DNA of 64,000 nt, from positions 1 through 64,000 of the forward strand of contig NZ_RBWU01000009.1 in assembly GCF_003634705.1 (NCBI RefSeq), read 5' to 3'. Below the pieces are notes generated by a model that was not told where the DNA came from, did no database searches, and was given only the letters and a program-made list of their open reading frames with translations. Positions within the stretch are counted from its first letter, which is position 1. Every line of letters begins with the position of its first letter. Positions 34,219-42,687 of the stretch are shown piece by piece. Both the position numbers and the translations under genes were made by a program. The DNA is from Actinomadura pelletieri DSM 43383 (GTDB lineage Bacteria; Actinomycetota; Actinomycetes; Streptosporangiales; Streptosporangiaceae).

Positions 34219-34961
34219 TGGTGGACGTGGACCTGCTGGCTCGGCGCCTCGACGACGCCGCCCGCGACCGCCGGACGATCGCGAGGCTCACCGACGACAC
34301 CCCGCTGGACGTGCCGACCGCCTACGCGGTGCAGCGCGCCGGGATCGAGCGGCGCCGCGTCAGGGGCGAGCGCCTGGCCGGGGTGAAGATGGGGTTCACC
34401 AGCCGCGCCAAGATGGCGCAGATGGGCGTGGACGACGTCATCTGGGGCCTGCTCACCGACGCGATGCTCGCCGAGTCGGCGGTGGACGTGTCCCGTCTCG
34501 TCCATCCGCGGATCGAGCCGGAGATCGCCTACCTGATCGGCCGCGAGGTCCGCTCGGTCACCGACGTGGAGACGGCCGTGACCGGCGTCGCCGTCGGCTT
34601 CGAGGTGCTCGACTCCCGCTACCGGGACTTCTCGTTCACCCTCCCCGACGTCATCGCCGACAACGCGTCCGCCGCCCGGTTCGGGTTCGGGGCCTGGCAC
34701 CCGCCGCGCGACGTGTCCAACGTGGGGCTGCTCCTGGAGATCGACGGGCGTGTCGTGCAGTCGGGCTCGTCCGCCGCGATCCTCGGCGACCCGGCGCGGT
34801 CGCTGCGGGCCGCCGCCCGGCTCGCGCTCGCCGCGGGCCTGACGCTGGAACCCGGGTGGATCGTCCTGGCGGGCTCGGCCACCGTCGCCGTGCCGGTGCC
34901 GAAGGACGCGCACGTGCGGGTCACCGCCGCCGGGCTCGGCAGCGTGGAGGTGACCACATGA
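34218..34961 (+). CDS. 4-Oxalocrotonate decarboxylase
   Basis: 247 residues, same fold as the preceding hydratase: VKMGFTSRAKMAQMGVDDVIWGLLTDAM, HPRIEPEIAYLIGREV, GFEVLDSRYRDFSFTLPDVIADNASAARFGFG. The VIWG and SRYRDFSF patterns fit the decarboxylase branch (DmpH/NbaG). It decarboxylates 4-oxalocrotonate to 2-oxopent-4-enoate, passed to the hydratase. One-base overlap upstream, four-base ATGA overlap downstream. Confidence 0.9.
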   Translation: MVDVDLLARRLDDAARDRRTIARLTDDTPLDVPTAYAVQRAGIERRRVRGERLAGVKMGFTSRAKMAQMGVDDVIWGLLTDAMLAESAVDVSRLVHPRIEPEIAYLIGREVRSVTDVETAVTGVAVGFEVLDSRYRDFSFTLPDVIADNASAARFGFGAWHPPRDVSNVGLLLEIDGRVVQSGSSAAILGDPARSLRAAARLALAAGLTLEPGWIVLAGSATVAVPVPKDAHVRVTAAGLGSVEVTT

Positions 34962-35419
34962 CGGACCGCGTGCCGGGCCCTGCCCAGCGCGAGGGCGACG
35001 CGATCGTCGTCGCGGGCAAGGCCCGCCCACGGGGACGGTTCCCGCACCTGCGGCGCGCCGGTGACCTCGTGTTCGTGTCCGGGACGAGCGCGCGCCGCCC
35101 GGACGGGACGTTCGCCGGGGCGAGCGCCGACGCGATGGGCGTCACCGACCTCGACATCCGGGCGCAGACCCGCGCGGTCATCGAGAACATCCGCGACCTC
35201 CTCACGGCCGCGGGCGGCGACCTGTCCGACCTCGTGAACGTCACCACCTACCTGGTCAACATGAACGACTTCGGCGGCTACAACGAGGTCTACGGGGAGT
35301 ACTTCGATGAAACCGGCCCGGCCCGCACGACCGTCGCCGTCCACCAGCTCCCGCATCCGCACCTGCTCGTCGAGATCTCGTGCGTCGCGCACATACCCCA
35401 GCAACCCAGGGACCCGTGA
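34958..35419 (+). CDS. RidA-family 2-aminomuconate deaminase
   Basis: 153 residues of the YjgF/RidA fold: GRFPHLRRAGDLVFVSGTSARRPDG, DIRAQTRAVIENIRDLLTAAGGDLSDLVNVTTYLVNM, TTVAVHQLPHPHLLVEISCVAH. In 2-nitrobenzoate and 3-hydroxyanthranilate degraders the same type of protein (NbaF, AmnD) hydrolyses 2-aminomuconate to 4-oxalocrotonate and ammonia. The operon position between decarboxylase and dioxygenase genes supports this over generic imine deaminase activity. Confidence 0.87.
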   Translation: MTDRVPGPAQREGDAIVVAGKARPRGRFPHLRRAGDLVFVSGTSARRPDGTFAGASADAMGVTDLDIRAQTRAVIENIRDLLTAAGGDLSDLVNVTTYLVNMNDFGGYNEVYGEYFDETGPARTTVAVHQLPHPHLLVEISCVAHIPQQPRDP

Positions 35420-35431
35420 GGAGGCCCGAGC

Positions 35432-36004
35432 ATGAAGCTGCCGCAGTTGTCCTTCGGCCGGCCGTTCAACTTCGAGTCGTGGATCGACGACCACCGTGAC
35501 CTGCTGAAACCGCCGGTCGGCAATGTCCAGGTCTTCGACGACGCCGGACTGATCGTCATGGTGGTCGGCGGCCCGAACCAGCGGACCGACTTCCACGACG
35601 ACCCGGTCGAGGAGTTCTTCTACCAGCTCAAGGGCAACATGGTGCTGCGCGTCATGGAGGAGGAGGGGCGCCCGCCGGTCGACGTGCAGATCAACGAGGG
35701 CGACGTCTTCCTGCTGCCGCCGCACGTGCGGCACTCGCCGCAGCGTCCCGAGGCCGGATCGATCGGCCTCGTCGTGGAGATCCCGCGGCCCGCGGGCATG
35801 CGGGAGGCGTTCGAGTGGTACTGCACCGAATGCCACCATCTCGTGCGCCGCTCGGAACTCCAGGTCCGCTCCATCGTGGAAGACCTGCCGCCGGTGTTCC
35901 AGGCCTTCTACGACGGCGACCGCACGTGCCCGAGCTGCGGCGCCGTCCACCCCGGCAAGGAGTGGCCGCACGACATGGTGCCGACCACGGCGGCCCGGGT
36001 CTGA
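35432..36004 (+). CDS. nbaC: 3-Hydroxyanthranilate 3,4-dioxygenase
   Basis: 190 residues of the cupin type. GGPNQRTDFHDDPVEEFFYQLKG supplies Fe ligands His55 and Glu61; PPHVRHSPQRP supplies His101. Arg51, Arg105 and Glu116 correspond to the substrate-binding residues of the Cupriavidus enzyme. The C-terminal rubredoxin-like metal site is complete: Cys131/Cys134 and Cys166/Cys169, as in bacterial dimeric forms. It opens the ring of 3-hydroxyanthranilate with oxygen to give 2-amino-3-carboxymuconate semialdehyde. GAGG precedes the ATG. Confidence 0.95.
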   Translation: MKLPQLSFGRPFNFESWIDDHRDLLKPPVGNVQVFDDAGLIVMVVGGPNQRTDFHDDPVEEFFYQLKGNMVLRVMEEEGRPPVDVQINEGDVFLLPPHVRHSPQRPEAGSIGLVVEIPRPAGMREAFEWYCTECHHLVRRSELQVRSIVEDLPPVFQAFYDGDRTCPSCGAVHPGKEWPHDMVPTTAARV

Positions 36005-36014
36005 CGGGGGCCCC

Positions 36015-37049
36015 GTGACGGTCATCGACGTTCACACGCACGTCTTCCCGCGCATCGGCAGGCACGAGGCCGGACTCCTCGGCGACGCGGGCCGGCCGTG
36101 GCTCCGCGTCGACGGCGACGGCACCGGCATGATGATGAGCGGTGACGACGAGTACCGGCCGGTCGGGGAGGCGCTCTGGGACCCGGCCCGCCGCCTCGCC
36201 GACATGGACGCGACGGGTGTGGACGTCCAGGCCGTCTCGTCCACCCCCCTCATGTTCGGGTACTCCGCCGAGCCGGAACGCGCCGCCGACTGGTGCGAGC
36301 TGGTGAACGAACGGATCCTCGCCTTCTGCGCCGACGCGCCCGACCGGCTCCTGCCGCTGTGCCAGGTGCCGCTCCAGGACCCGGCGCTCGCCTGCGACGT
36401 CGCGACCCGCGCGGCGGCGGCCGGGCATCGCGGCGTGCACATCGGCAACCACGTCGGCGACCGCAACCTCGACGACGACGGGATCACCGGGTTCCTCGCG
36501 CACTGCGCCCGCCTCGGGCTGCCGGTGCTGGCGCATCCGTGGGACATGTTCGGCGCCGACCGGATGCGCGGCCACATGCTGCCGTGGCTGTGCGGGATGC
36601 CCGCCGAGACGCAGCTCAGCATCCTCGGGCTGATGCTGTCCGGGGCGTTCGAACGGATCCCGCCGTCGCTGCGGCTGTGCTTCTGCCACGGCGGCGGCAG
36701 CTTCGCGTTCCTGCTCGGCCGGGCCGACAACGCCTGGCATCGACGCGACATCGTCCGCGCCGGTTCGCCGCGCCCGCCGTCGGAGTACGTCGACCGCTTC
36801 TTCGTGGACTCCGCCGTGTTCGACCCGCGCGCCCTGCGCCTGCTCGTCGACGTGATGGGCGCGGACCGCGTGATGCTCGGCACCGACTACCCGTTCCCCC
36901 TCGGCGAGCGGGATCCGGGCGCCACGATCCGGGCGTGCCCCGGCCTGGACGACGCCGAACGCGCCCTCCTGCTCGGCGGAAACGCGCGGGAGTTCTTCGC
37001 CGCCGCGCCCGCCGAGGAACTCCTCGCCACCGAAGGAAGCGCCCAGTGA
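36015..37049 (+). CDS. nbaD: 2-Amino-3-carboxymuconate-6-semialdehyde decarboxylase (ACMSD)
   Basis: 344 residues of the amidohydrolase superfamily. Metal and catalytic residues are visible: DVHTHVF (His7, His9), LAHPWDMFG (His174), CFCHGGGSFAF (His225) and LGTDYPFPLG (Asp291). AETQLSILGLMLSGAFERIP is characteristic of ACMSD. It decarboxylates ACMS to 2-aminomuconate semialdehyde, steering flux away from spontaneous quinolinate formation. GTG start ten bases after the dioxygenase stop; the kynureninase GTG overlaps its TGA. Confidence 0.95.
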   Translation: MTVIDVHTHVFPRIGRHEAGLLGDAGRPWLRVDGDGTGMMMSGDDEYRPVGEALWDPARRLADMDATGVDVQAVSSTPLMFGYSAEPERAADWCELVNERILAFCADAPDRLLPLCQVPLQDPALACDVATRAAAAGHRGVHIGNHVGDRNLDDDGITGFLAHCARLGLPVLAHPWDMFGADRMRGHMLPWLCGMPAETQLSILGLMLSGAFERIPPSLRLCFCHGGGSFAFLLGRADNAWHRRDIVRAGSPRPPSEYVDRFFVDSAVFDPRALRLLVDVMGADRVMLGTDYPFPLGERDPGATIRACPGLDDAERALLLGGNAREFFAAAPAEELLATEGSAQ

Positions 37050-38302
37050 ACCTCGAACGGGAGGCGCGGCGGCTCGACGAGACCGACCCGTTGCCCACGC
37101 TGCGCGACGAGTTCCTCGTCCCGCCCGCCCCCGGTGGCGCCCACGACCAGACGGCGTACTTCGCGGGGAACTCCCTCGGCCTCCAACCGAGGACCGTCGC
37201 CGAACGCCTCCGCGAGGAACTGGACGACTGGGCGACCCTCGCCGTCGAGGCCCACACGCGCGGCCGCCGCCCCTGGGTGGACTACCACGAGCGGCTCCGC
37301 GAGCCCACCGCCCGCCTGGTCGGCGCGCGCCCGCACGAGGTCGTCGCGATGAACTCGTTGACCGTCAACCTGCACCTGATGATGGCGAGTTTCTACCGGC
37401 CCGCCGGAACGCGCACCCGCATCGTCATCGAGGACTCGGCGTTCCCGTCGGACTCGTACGCGGTCGCCAGCCAGGCCGTCCACCACGGTCTCGACCCGGC
37501 CCGGACCGTCGTGCGCCTCACCCCCCGCCCAGGCGAGGACGTCCCGCGCACCGAGGACGTCATCGCCCACCTCGAACGCCTCGGCGACACGGTGGCGCTC
37601 GTCCTGCTCGGCGGCGTCAACTACCTGACCGGCCAGCTCATGGACATTCCGGCGATCACCAAGGCGGGCCGCGCCGCCGGGGCCGTCGTCGGCTGGGACC
37701 TCGCGCACGCCGCCGGGAACGTCCCGCTGCGCCTGCACGACTGGGACGTGGACTTCGCGGCCTGGTGCACGTACAAGTACCTCAACTCCGGGCCCGGCGC
37801 CGTCGCGGCGTGTTTCGTCCACGAGCGGCACGTCCGGGACGCGTCCGTGCCGAAGCTGTCGGGCTGGTGGGGCACCGACCCGTCCGTGCGGTTCCGGATG
37901 GACCCGGACATCGCGCCGCCCGCGTCCGCCGACGCCTGGCAGCTGTCCAACCCGCCGATCATGGCGCTGGCGCCCGTCCTGGCCTCGCTGGAGATCTTCG
38001 ACCGGGTCGGCATGGACGCGCTGCGCGCCAAGAGCGAGCGCCTCACCGGATATCTGGCGTCCCGACTCGCCCCCGTCGAGGGCCTCGCCGTCATCACGCC
38101 GCCCGACCCGGCGGCCCGGGGCGCCCAACTGTCGCTGCGGGTGGACGACGCGGGCGCCCTCGTCCGGCGGCTCGCCGAGAAGCACGGCGTGGTCGCCGAC
38201 GCCCGCGAGCCCGATGTCGTCCGCCTCGCGCCCGCCCCCCTGTACTGCACGTTCCACGACTGCCACCGTGCCGCCGAAGCCCTCCGCGACCTCCTCCCCT
38301 GA
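37046..38302 (+). CDS. kynU: Kynureninase
   Basis: 418 residues of PLP fold type I. FAGNSLGLQPRTV near the N-terminus, WVDYHERLREPTARLVGA, VVAMNSLTVNLHLMMASFY, GWDLAHAAGNVPLRLHDWDVDFAAWCTYKYLNSGPG (PLP lysine at residue 244), GWWGTDPSVRFRM and WQLSNPP are all kynureninase hallmarks. It cleaves kynurenine or 3-hydroxykynurenine to anthranilate or 3-hydroxyanthranilate plus alanine, feeding the dioxygenase encoded upstream. The GTG start overlaps the ACMSD stop, so translation is coupled. No kynurenine 3-monooxygenase or tryptophan dioxygenase gene is in the window. Confidence 0.95.
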   Translation: MNLEREARRLDETDPLPTLRDEFLVPPAPGGAHDQTAYFAGNSLGLQPRTVAERLREELDDWATLAVEAHTRGRRPWVDYHERLREPTARLVGARPHEVVAMNSLTVNLHLMMASFYRPAGTRTRIVIEDSAFPSDSYAVASQAVHHGLDPARTVVRLTPRPGEDVPRTEDVIAHLERLGDTVALVLLGGVNYLTGQLMDIPAITKAGRAAGAVVGWDLAHAAGNVPLRLHDWDVDFAAWCTYKYLNSGPGAVAACFVHERHVRDASVPKLSGWWGTDPSVRFRMDPDIAPPASADAWQLSNPPIMALAPVLASLEIFDRVGMDALRAKSERLTGYLASRLAPVEGLAVITPPDPAARGAQLSLRVDDAGALVRRLAEKHGVVADAREPDVVRLAPAPLYCTFHDCHRAAEALRDLLP

Positions 38303-38313
38303 GCCGCGTGCGC

Positions 38314-39489
38314 CTAGGGGAGCGGCGTCTTCGCGGGCTCGGACGCCGGCGCCGTCGCCGTGGTGGCGCGGGGACGGAGGGCGCCCGCTGAGAGGGTCAT
38401 CACCGCGACCACGCAGATGATCATGCCGAAGGCGGCCGGGTAGGAGAGGGCTCCGGCCGTCCAGCCGGTGATGCCGGGGGCGGTCAAGGTGGACAGATAG
38501 GTGATCGTCGCGACGCCCGCGACGCCCTCGCCGGGCGTCGCGCCGGTGTCGGCGGCGGCCGCGAAGACCAGCGGCACGACCGTCGCGACCCCGATGCCGA
38601 GCAGCGCGAATCCCACGATGGCGGGCCACGGCGACCGGGACGCCACCACCAGCACGCCGCCGAGGACGGCGACCGAGCCCCCGCCCCGGACGACCGTCGC
38701 CGCGCCGACCCGCCGCACGAGGTGGTCGCCGAGGAGCCGCGTGCCCGCCATGCACGACATGAAGATCGTGAAGGCGGCGGCCGCGAGACCGGGGCCCGCG
38801 TCCGTCACCTCGGTGAGGTACACGGCGGCCCAGTCGGCGCTCGCGCCCTCGGCGAAGGTGCCGCAGAACCCGACGACGCCGATGCCGAGGACGGCCCGCG
38901 TCGGCAGCGCGAACCGGCGCGGCGCGGGGACGCCCTCGGACGGCCGGTCCGCGAGAAGTCCGCGTCCGGCCAGGGCGCCCACGGCGAGCAGGACGGCGGC
39001 GACGGCCCCGAGGTGGAGGCGGGCGTCCACGCGGGCGTGCGCGGCGAGGATGCCGACGCCGCCCGCCGCCAGGCTGCCGAGGCACCACATGCCGTGCAAC
39101 CCGGAGATGATCGGGCGCTTCAGATGCCGCTCCACCGCGACTCCGTGGCCGTTCATCACGACGTCGCACATGCCGGAGGTCGCGCCGTACATCAGCATCA
39201 CCGCGAACAGCCAGACGGGCGCCGGGGCGAGCGCGGGCAGCGCGAGGACCGCGCACCACGCGGTCAGCAGGATGCGCACGGCGCGCCGCTCGCCGATCCG
39301 GTGCGCCGCGCGGCTCGCGGTCGGCATGGCGGTGAACGCGCCGATGGACGGGCACAGCAGGGCGATGCCGAGGACGGTGGGAGAGAGGTCGAGCCGGTCC
39401 TGGATCCAGGGGATGCGGGTGGCGAGGGTTCCGGCCACGGCCCCGTGGACCGCGAACACGATGCCGATGGCGCGGTGCTGAGGATGCAT
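38314..39489 (-). CDS. MFS transporter
   Basis: 391 residues with about 12 hydrophobic helices. The N-terminal half (IVFAVHGAVAGTLATRIPWIQDRLDLSPTVLGIALLCPSIGAF, GERRAVRILL) resembles the YbjJ-type branch of the major facilitator superfamily, sometimes linked to sugar or drug export. The ATG at 39489 lies seven bases after TAATTT (39501-39496), with TTTTCA 17 bases further up, so the message is probably leaderless. A CAGG-N7-CCTG dyad sits in that promoter spacer. It diverges from a ROK regulator that probably controls it. Convergent with kynureninase. Confidence 0.87.
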   Translation of the reverse strand: MHPQHRAIGIVFAVHGAVAGTLATRIPWIQDRLDLSPTVLGIALLCPSIGAFTAMPTASRAAHRIGERRAVRILLTAWCAVLALPALAPAPVWLFAVMLMYGATSGMCDVVMNGHGVAVERHLKRPIISGLHGMWCLGSLAAGGVGILAAHARVDARLHLGAVAAVLLAVGALAGRGLLADRPSEGVPAPRRFALPTRAVLGIGVVGFCGTFAEGASADWAAVYLTEVTDAGPGLAAAAFTIFMSCMAGTRLLGDHLVRRVGAATVVRGGGSVAVLGGVLVVASRSPWPAIVGFALLGIGVATVVPLVFAAAADTGATPGEGVAGVATITYLSTLTAPGITGWTAGALSYPAAFGMIICVVAVMTLSAGALRPRATTATAPASEPAKTPLP

Positions 39490-39503
39490 GGTCCAGAAAT
39501 TAA

Positions 39504-39546
39504 CAGGTAGGGTTCCTGATGAAAAGAGAAATACGCAGGCTCCCTG
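39504..39546. promoter_or_regulatory. Paired CAGG/CCTG dyads between MFS and ROK genes
   Basis: Two inverted repeats, CAGG-N7-CCTG (39504-39518) and CAGG-N3-CCTG (39536-39546), lie in the 63-bp region between the divergent transporter and ROK regulator. The first lies in the -10/-35 spacer of the inferred transporter promoter; the second is just before the ROK start. They are candidate ROK operators. Confidence 0.5.
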
Positions 39547-39552
39547 ACTAAT

Positions 39553-40581
39553 ATGGGCGTCGTGAAGACCGCCGACCCGACGATGGCCCGCGCGATCAAC
39601 GACCGGCTCGCGCTCGACCTGCTGCTGGAACGCGGCCCGCTGACCGCGCCGCAGCTGCGCGCGCTGACCGGGCTGTCCCGCCCGACCGTGTCCGACCTGA
39701 TCGAGCGGCTGCGCGACGCCGGGCTGATCGAGGTGGCGGGGGAGAGCGGCGCCGACCGGCGGGGCCCGAACGCGCGCCTCTACGGGCTCGTCGCGGACCG
39801 CGCGCACGTCGCGGGGGTGAACCTGCGCCGGGACGTGGTCCACGTGAGCGTCGCCGACATCACCGGGAACGAACTCGGCGCGGTGTCGCGCCGGCTGCCG
39901 GACGACCCCGATCTGGTGGCGCTCATCGACCGGGCCATCGCCGAGGCGGGCGGCGGACGCGCCCCGCACACGGTCGTCCTCGGCACCCCCGGTCTGATCC
40001 ATCCGCGCACCGGACTCGTCAACGACAGTGGCGTCCATGGCTGGCGCCCCGACCTCGGTCCGGCGCTGCGGCAGCGGCTCGACGGCCAGGTGATCGTGGA
40101 GAACGAGGTCAACCTGTCGGCGATCGCCGAGCATCGCGAGGGCGTGGCGGTGGGACGCGACGACTTCGCCCTGCTGTGGATCGACGACGGCGTCGGCGCG
40201 GCGATCGTCCTGGACGGCCGGTTGCGGCGCGGCGCGTCCGGCGGCGCGGGCGAGGTCGCGCTGCTCAGGTTCGGCGGCGAGGACTTCTGCTGCCTGATGG
40301 AGGCCGAGATCGCCCGGGACCTCGGCCCCGAGGCGCTCGCCGACAGGATCGTCCAGAGCGTGTTCGTGCTCGTCGCCGTCCTGGACCCCGGGCTGGTCGT
40401 GCTCGGCGGCGGGATCGGTCGCCGCGGCGGCGACCACCTCGCCGGGCTGGTCGCCGAACGGCTCGCCGCCATGTCGCCCGCCGCCACCGAGATCCGGCCC
40501 AGCGCGGTCGAGGGCGACACCATCCTGCGGGGCGCGGTGCTGACCGCCCTCGACCTCGCCCGCGACGACGTGTTCGGCTAG
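39553..40581 (+). CDS. ROK-family transcriptional regulator
   Basis: 342 residues. An N-terminal winged helix (LTAPQLRALTGLSRPTVSDLIERLRDAGLIEVAGES) is followed by an ROK sugar-kinase-like domain (VAGVNLRRDVVHVSVADITG, VVLGTPGLIHPRTGLV, VIVENEVNLSAIAEHREGVA, LLWIDDGVGAAIVLDGRLRRGASGGAGEV). The usual zinc motif with three cysteines is missing; in its place stands FGGEDFCCLMEAE. It may therefore fold or sense differently from XylR/NagC. It diverges from the MFS transporter. Its stop shares a CTAG with the stop of the convergent response regulator. Confidence 0.9.
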   Translation: MGVVKTADPTMARAINDRLALDLLLERGPLTAPQLRALTGLSRPTVSDLIERLRDAGLIEVAGESGADRRGPNARLYGLVADRAHVAGVNLRRDVVHVSVADITGNELGAVSRRLPDDPDLVALIDRAIAEAGGGRAPHTVVLGTPGLIHPRTGLVNDSGVHGWRPDLGPALRQRLDGQVIVENEVNLSAIAEHREGVAVGRDDFALLWIDDGVGAAIVLDGRLRRGASGGAGEVALLRFGGEDFCCLMEAEIARDLGPEALADRIVQSVFVLVAVLDPGLVVLGGGIGRRGGDHLAGLVAERLAAMSPAATEIRPSAVEGDTILRGAVLTALDLARDDVFG

Positions 40582-41252
40582 CCGACCAGGCCGTTCTCGT
40601 AGGCGTAGACGACCGCCTGCGTGCGGTCGCGCAACGCCAGCTTGGTCAGCACATGCCCGACGTGCGTCTTCACGGTCTGCTCGGCCAGCACCAGCTCGGC
40701 GGCGATCTCGGCGTTGGACAGCCCGCGGGCGATCAGCCGCAGCACGTCCAGCTCCCGTGGCGTGAGCGCGGCGGTCGCCTTCGGGCTCGGCCGCTGGTGG
40801 CGCCGCCGCCTCGCGAAGTCGCCGATCAGGCGGCGGGTGATGGACGGGGCGAGCAGCGCGTCCCCGCCCGCGACGATCCGCACGCCGTTCACCAGGTCCG
40901 CGGCGGAGGCGTCCTTCAGCAGGAACCCGCTGGCGCCGGAGCCGAGCGCCTCGTAGACGTACTCGTCCAGGTCGAACGTCGTGAGGACGAGGACCTTCGG
41001 CCGCGCCCCCGCCGGATTTCCGTCCGGGTCCGGCGGGCCGACCAGCTCGGCGGTGGCGGCGAGGCCGTCCATCTCCGGCATCCGGATGTCCATCACGACC
41101 ACGTCGGGGTCGAGACGGCGGGCCATCTCCACCGCCTCGCGGCCGTCGCCCGCCTGCCCGATCACCTCGATTCCGGGATCGGAGGACAGCAGCGCCGCGA
41201 GCCCGTCGCGGATCATCACCTGGTCGTCGGCGATCAGCACCCGAATCGTCAC
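40578..41252 (-). CDS. NarL/LuxR-type response regulator
   Basis: 224 residues from the GTG at 41252 (another GTG nine bases earlier is equally possible). The receiver has IADDQ, phospho-acceptor VVVMDIRMPEMDG, LTTFD and LLKDAS; the C-terminal helix-turn-helix is LTPRELDVLRLIARGLSNAEIAAELVLAEQTVKTHVGHVLTKL. It follows the sensor kinase gene on the same strand by under 30 bases. The target genes are unknown. Confidence 0.93.
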   Translation of the reverse strand: MTIRVLIADDQVMIRDGLAALLSSDPGIEVIGQAGDGREAVEMARRLDPDVVVMDIRMPEMDGLAATAELVGPPDPDGNPAGARPKVLVLTTFDLDEYVYEALGSGASGFLLKDASAADLVNGVRIVAGGDALLAPSITRRLIGDFARRRRHQRPSPKATAALTPRELDVLRLIARGLSNAEIAAELVLAEQTVKTHVGHVLTKLALRDRTQAVVYAYENGLVG

Positions 41253-41278
41253 GGCGCCCACACTACGGGCCCCGAAGA

Positions 41279-42532
41279 TCAGTTCGCGTCTCCATAGGGC
41301 AGTTCCGCCACGACCGACCAGCCCTTGTCGTCGCGCGGGCCGGCGTCCAGGCGACCGTCCAGCATCGTGACCCGCTCGCGCATCCCGACCAGGCCGTGCC
41401 CGCCGCCCTGCGACTCCTCCGGGGTGCTGCGCGGCCCGTCATCGGTCACCGACACCGTCAACGCCTCCCCGCCGTACTTGATCTCGACGTGGACCCGCGC
41501 GCCCGGCGCGTACCGGGACGCGTTGCTCAGCGACTCCTGGACGATCCGGTACGCAGACAGGTCGACGCCCGTGTCCAGCGGCCGCGGCATCCCGACCACG
41601 ACGGTCGCGACCGACAGCCCCGAGCGGCGGGCCGCGGCGACCAGGTCGTCCAGCCGTTCCAGACCGGGCTGCGGGGCCCGTTCGGCGCCCTCGTCGTCCG
41701 CCCGCAACAATCCCACGACGCGACGCGTCTCGGTGAGCGCCTCGCGCGCCGCGTCCCGCACCACCCCGAACGTCTGCTTCGCCGCGTCCGGCATGTCGGG
41801 GATCTTGTAGGGGGCGGCCTCCGCCTGCATCGCGATCACCGACATGTGGTGCGCCACCACGTCGTGCAGCTCCCGGGCGATGCGGGCGCGCTCCTCCAGC
41901 ACCGCCTGCCGGGCCAGGTCCTGCCGATGCTGCTCCTCGCGCCTGCGCAGCTCCTCCACCGCCGAGTGCCGGCCGCCGACCGCGTCGCCGAACGCCAGCG
42001 CGGTCATCGTGACCCCGGCGAGGATCGTGCCGAACCAGCCCGGCATCCCGAACAGCACCGCGGGCGTCAGCACCCCGCAGATCGTGACGGCACCGACGCC
42101 GACGCTGGTCTGCCGGTCCGCGCCGACCCCGGTGAAGAACAGGATGACGACCAGGGCGAGGATCGCGGTGACGGGCCACGGCATGAAACCCGTTCCATGC
42201 CGGACGAAGACGGTCAGCAGCAGCCCGACCGCCGCGACCCGCCACGCGGCCAGCGGCCAGCGCGCCGCGAAGATCAGCGGCCCCGCCTGCAACAGGCCGA
42301 GCGGCCAGGCGATCCCCGGCCGCACGTGGTAGTCCACGATGGCGATGGCGATGGACCCCCCGGTGAAGCCGATCGTCAGCGCGAGCAGGACCACCAGGAT
42401 CGGGACGCGCAGCGCGAGCCGCCCCGGCAGCAACAGGACGGTCGGGTCGTCCCGGCCGGGGACGACGGCCGAGCGGACACCCGCGATCAGCTGGGAGCGG
42501 GCCCCGGAGGGGGTGTGGTCTGCCTCGTTCAT
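41279..42532 (-). CDS. NarL-type sensor histidine kinase
   Basis: 417 residues. The N-terminal half has about five or six membrane helices (residues 40-180) and little extracytoplasmic loop, so it likely senses within the membrane. The HisKA_3 dimerisation helix is ERARIARELHDVVAHHMSVI with phospho-His in ELHD. The ATPase lobe has YRIVQESLSNASRYA (N box), VTDDGP and GHGLVGMRERV. Partner of the downstream response regulator. Confidence 0.93.
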   Translation of the reverse strand: MNEADHTPSGARSQLIAGVRSAVVPGRDDPTVLLLPGRLALRVPILVVLLALTIGFTGGSIAIAIVDYHVRPGIAWPLGLLQAGPLIFAARWPLAAWRVAAVGLLLTVFVRHGTGFMPWPVTAILALVVILFFTGVGADRQTSVGVGAVTICGVLTPAVLFGMPGWFGTILAGVTMTALAFGDAVGGRHSAVEELRRREEQHRQDLARQAVLEERARIARELHDVVAHHMSVIAMQAEAAPYKIPDMPDAAKQTFGVVRDAAREALTETRRVVGLLRADDEGAERAPQPGLERLDDLVAAARRSGLSVATVVVGMPRPLDTGVDLSAYRIVQESLSNASRYAPGARVHVEIKYGGEALTVSVTDDGPRSTPEESQGGGHGLVGMRERVTMLDGRLDAGPRDDKGWSVVAELPYGDAN

Positions 42533-42687
42533 CGTGGTCGAGCCTAGAACGAACGGTCCAGGAACGGCTTGCCCCGGCGGAGGGAGATTCGACCCGCCTC
42601 CCTGGTATCAGCGCGGGTGGCGAACGCGGAGCCGATCCCGTCGTGCATGATCTTGCGGTGATCGGCGGGGCGACGGAGACTGCGGGA

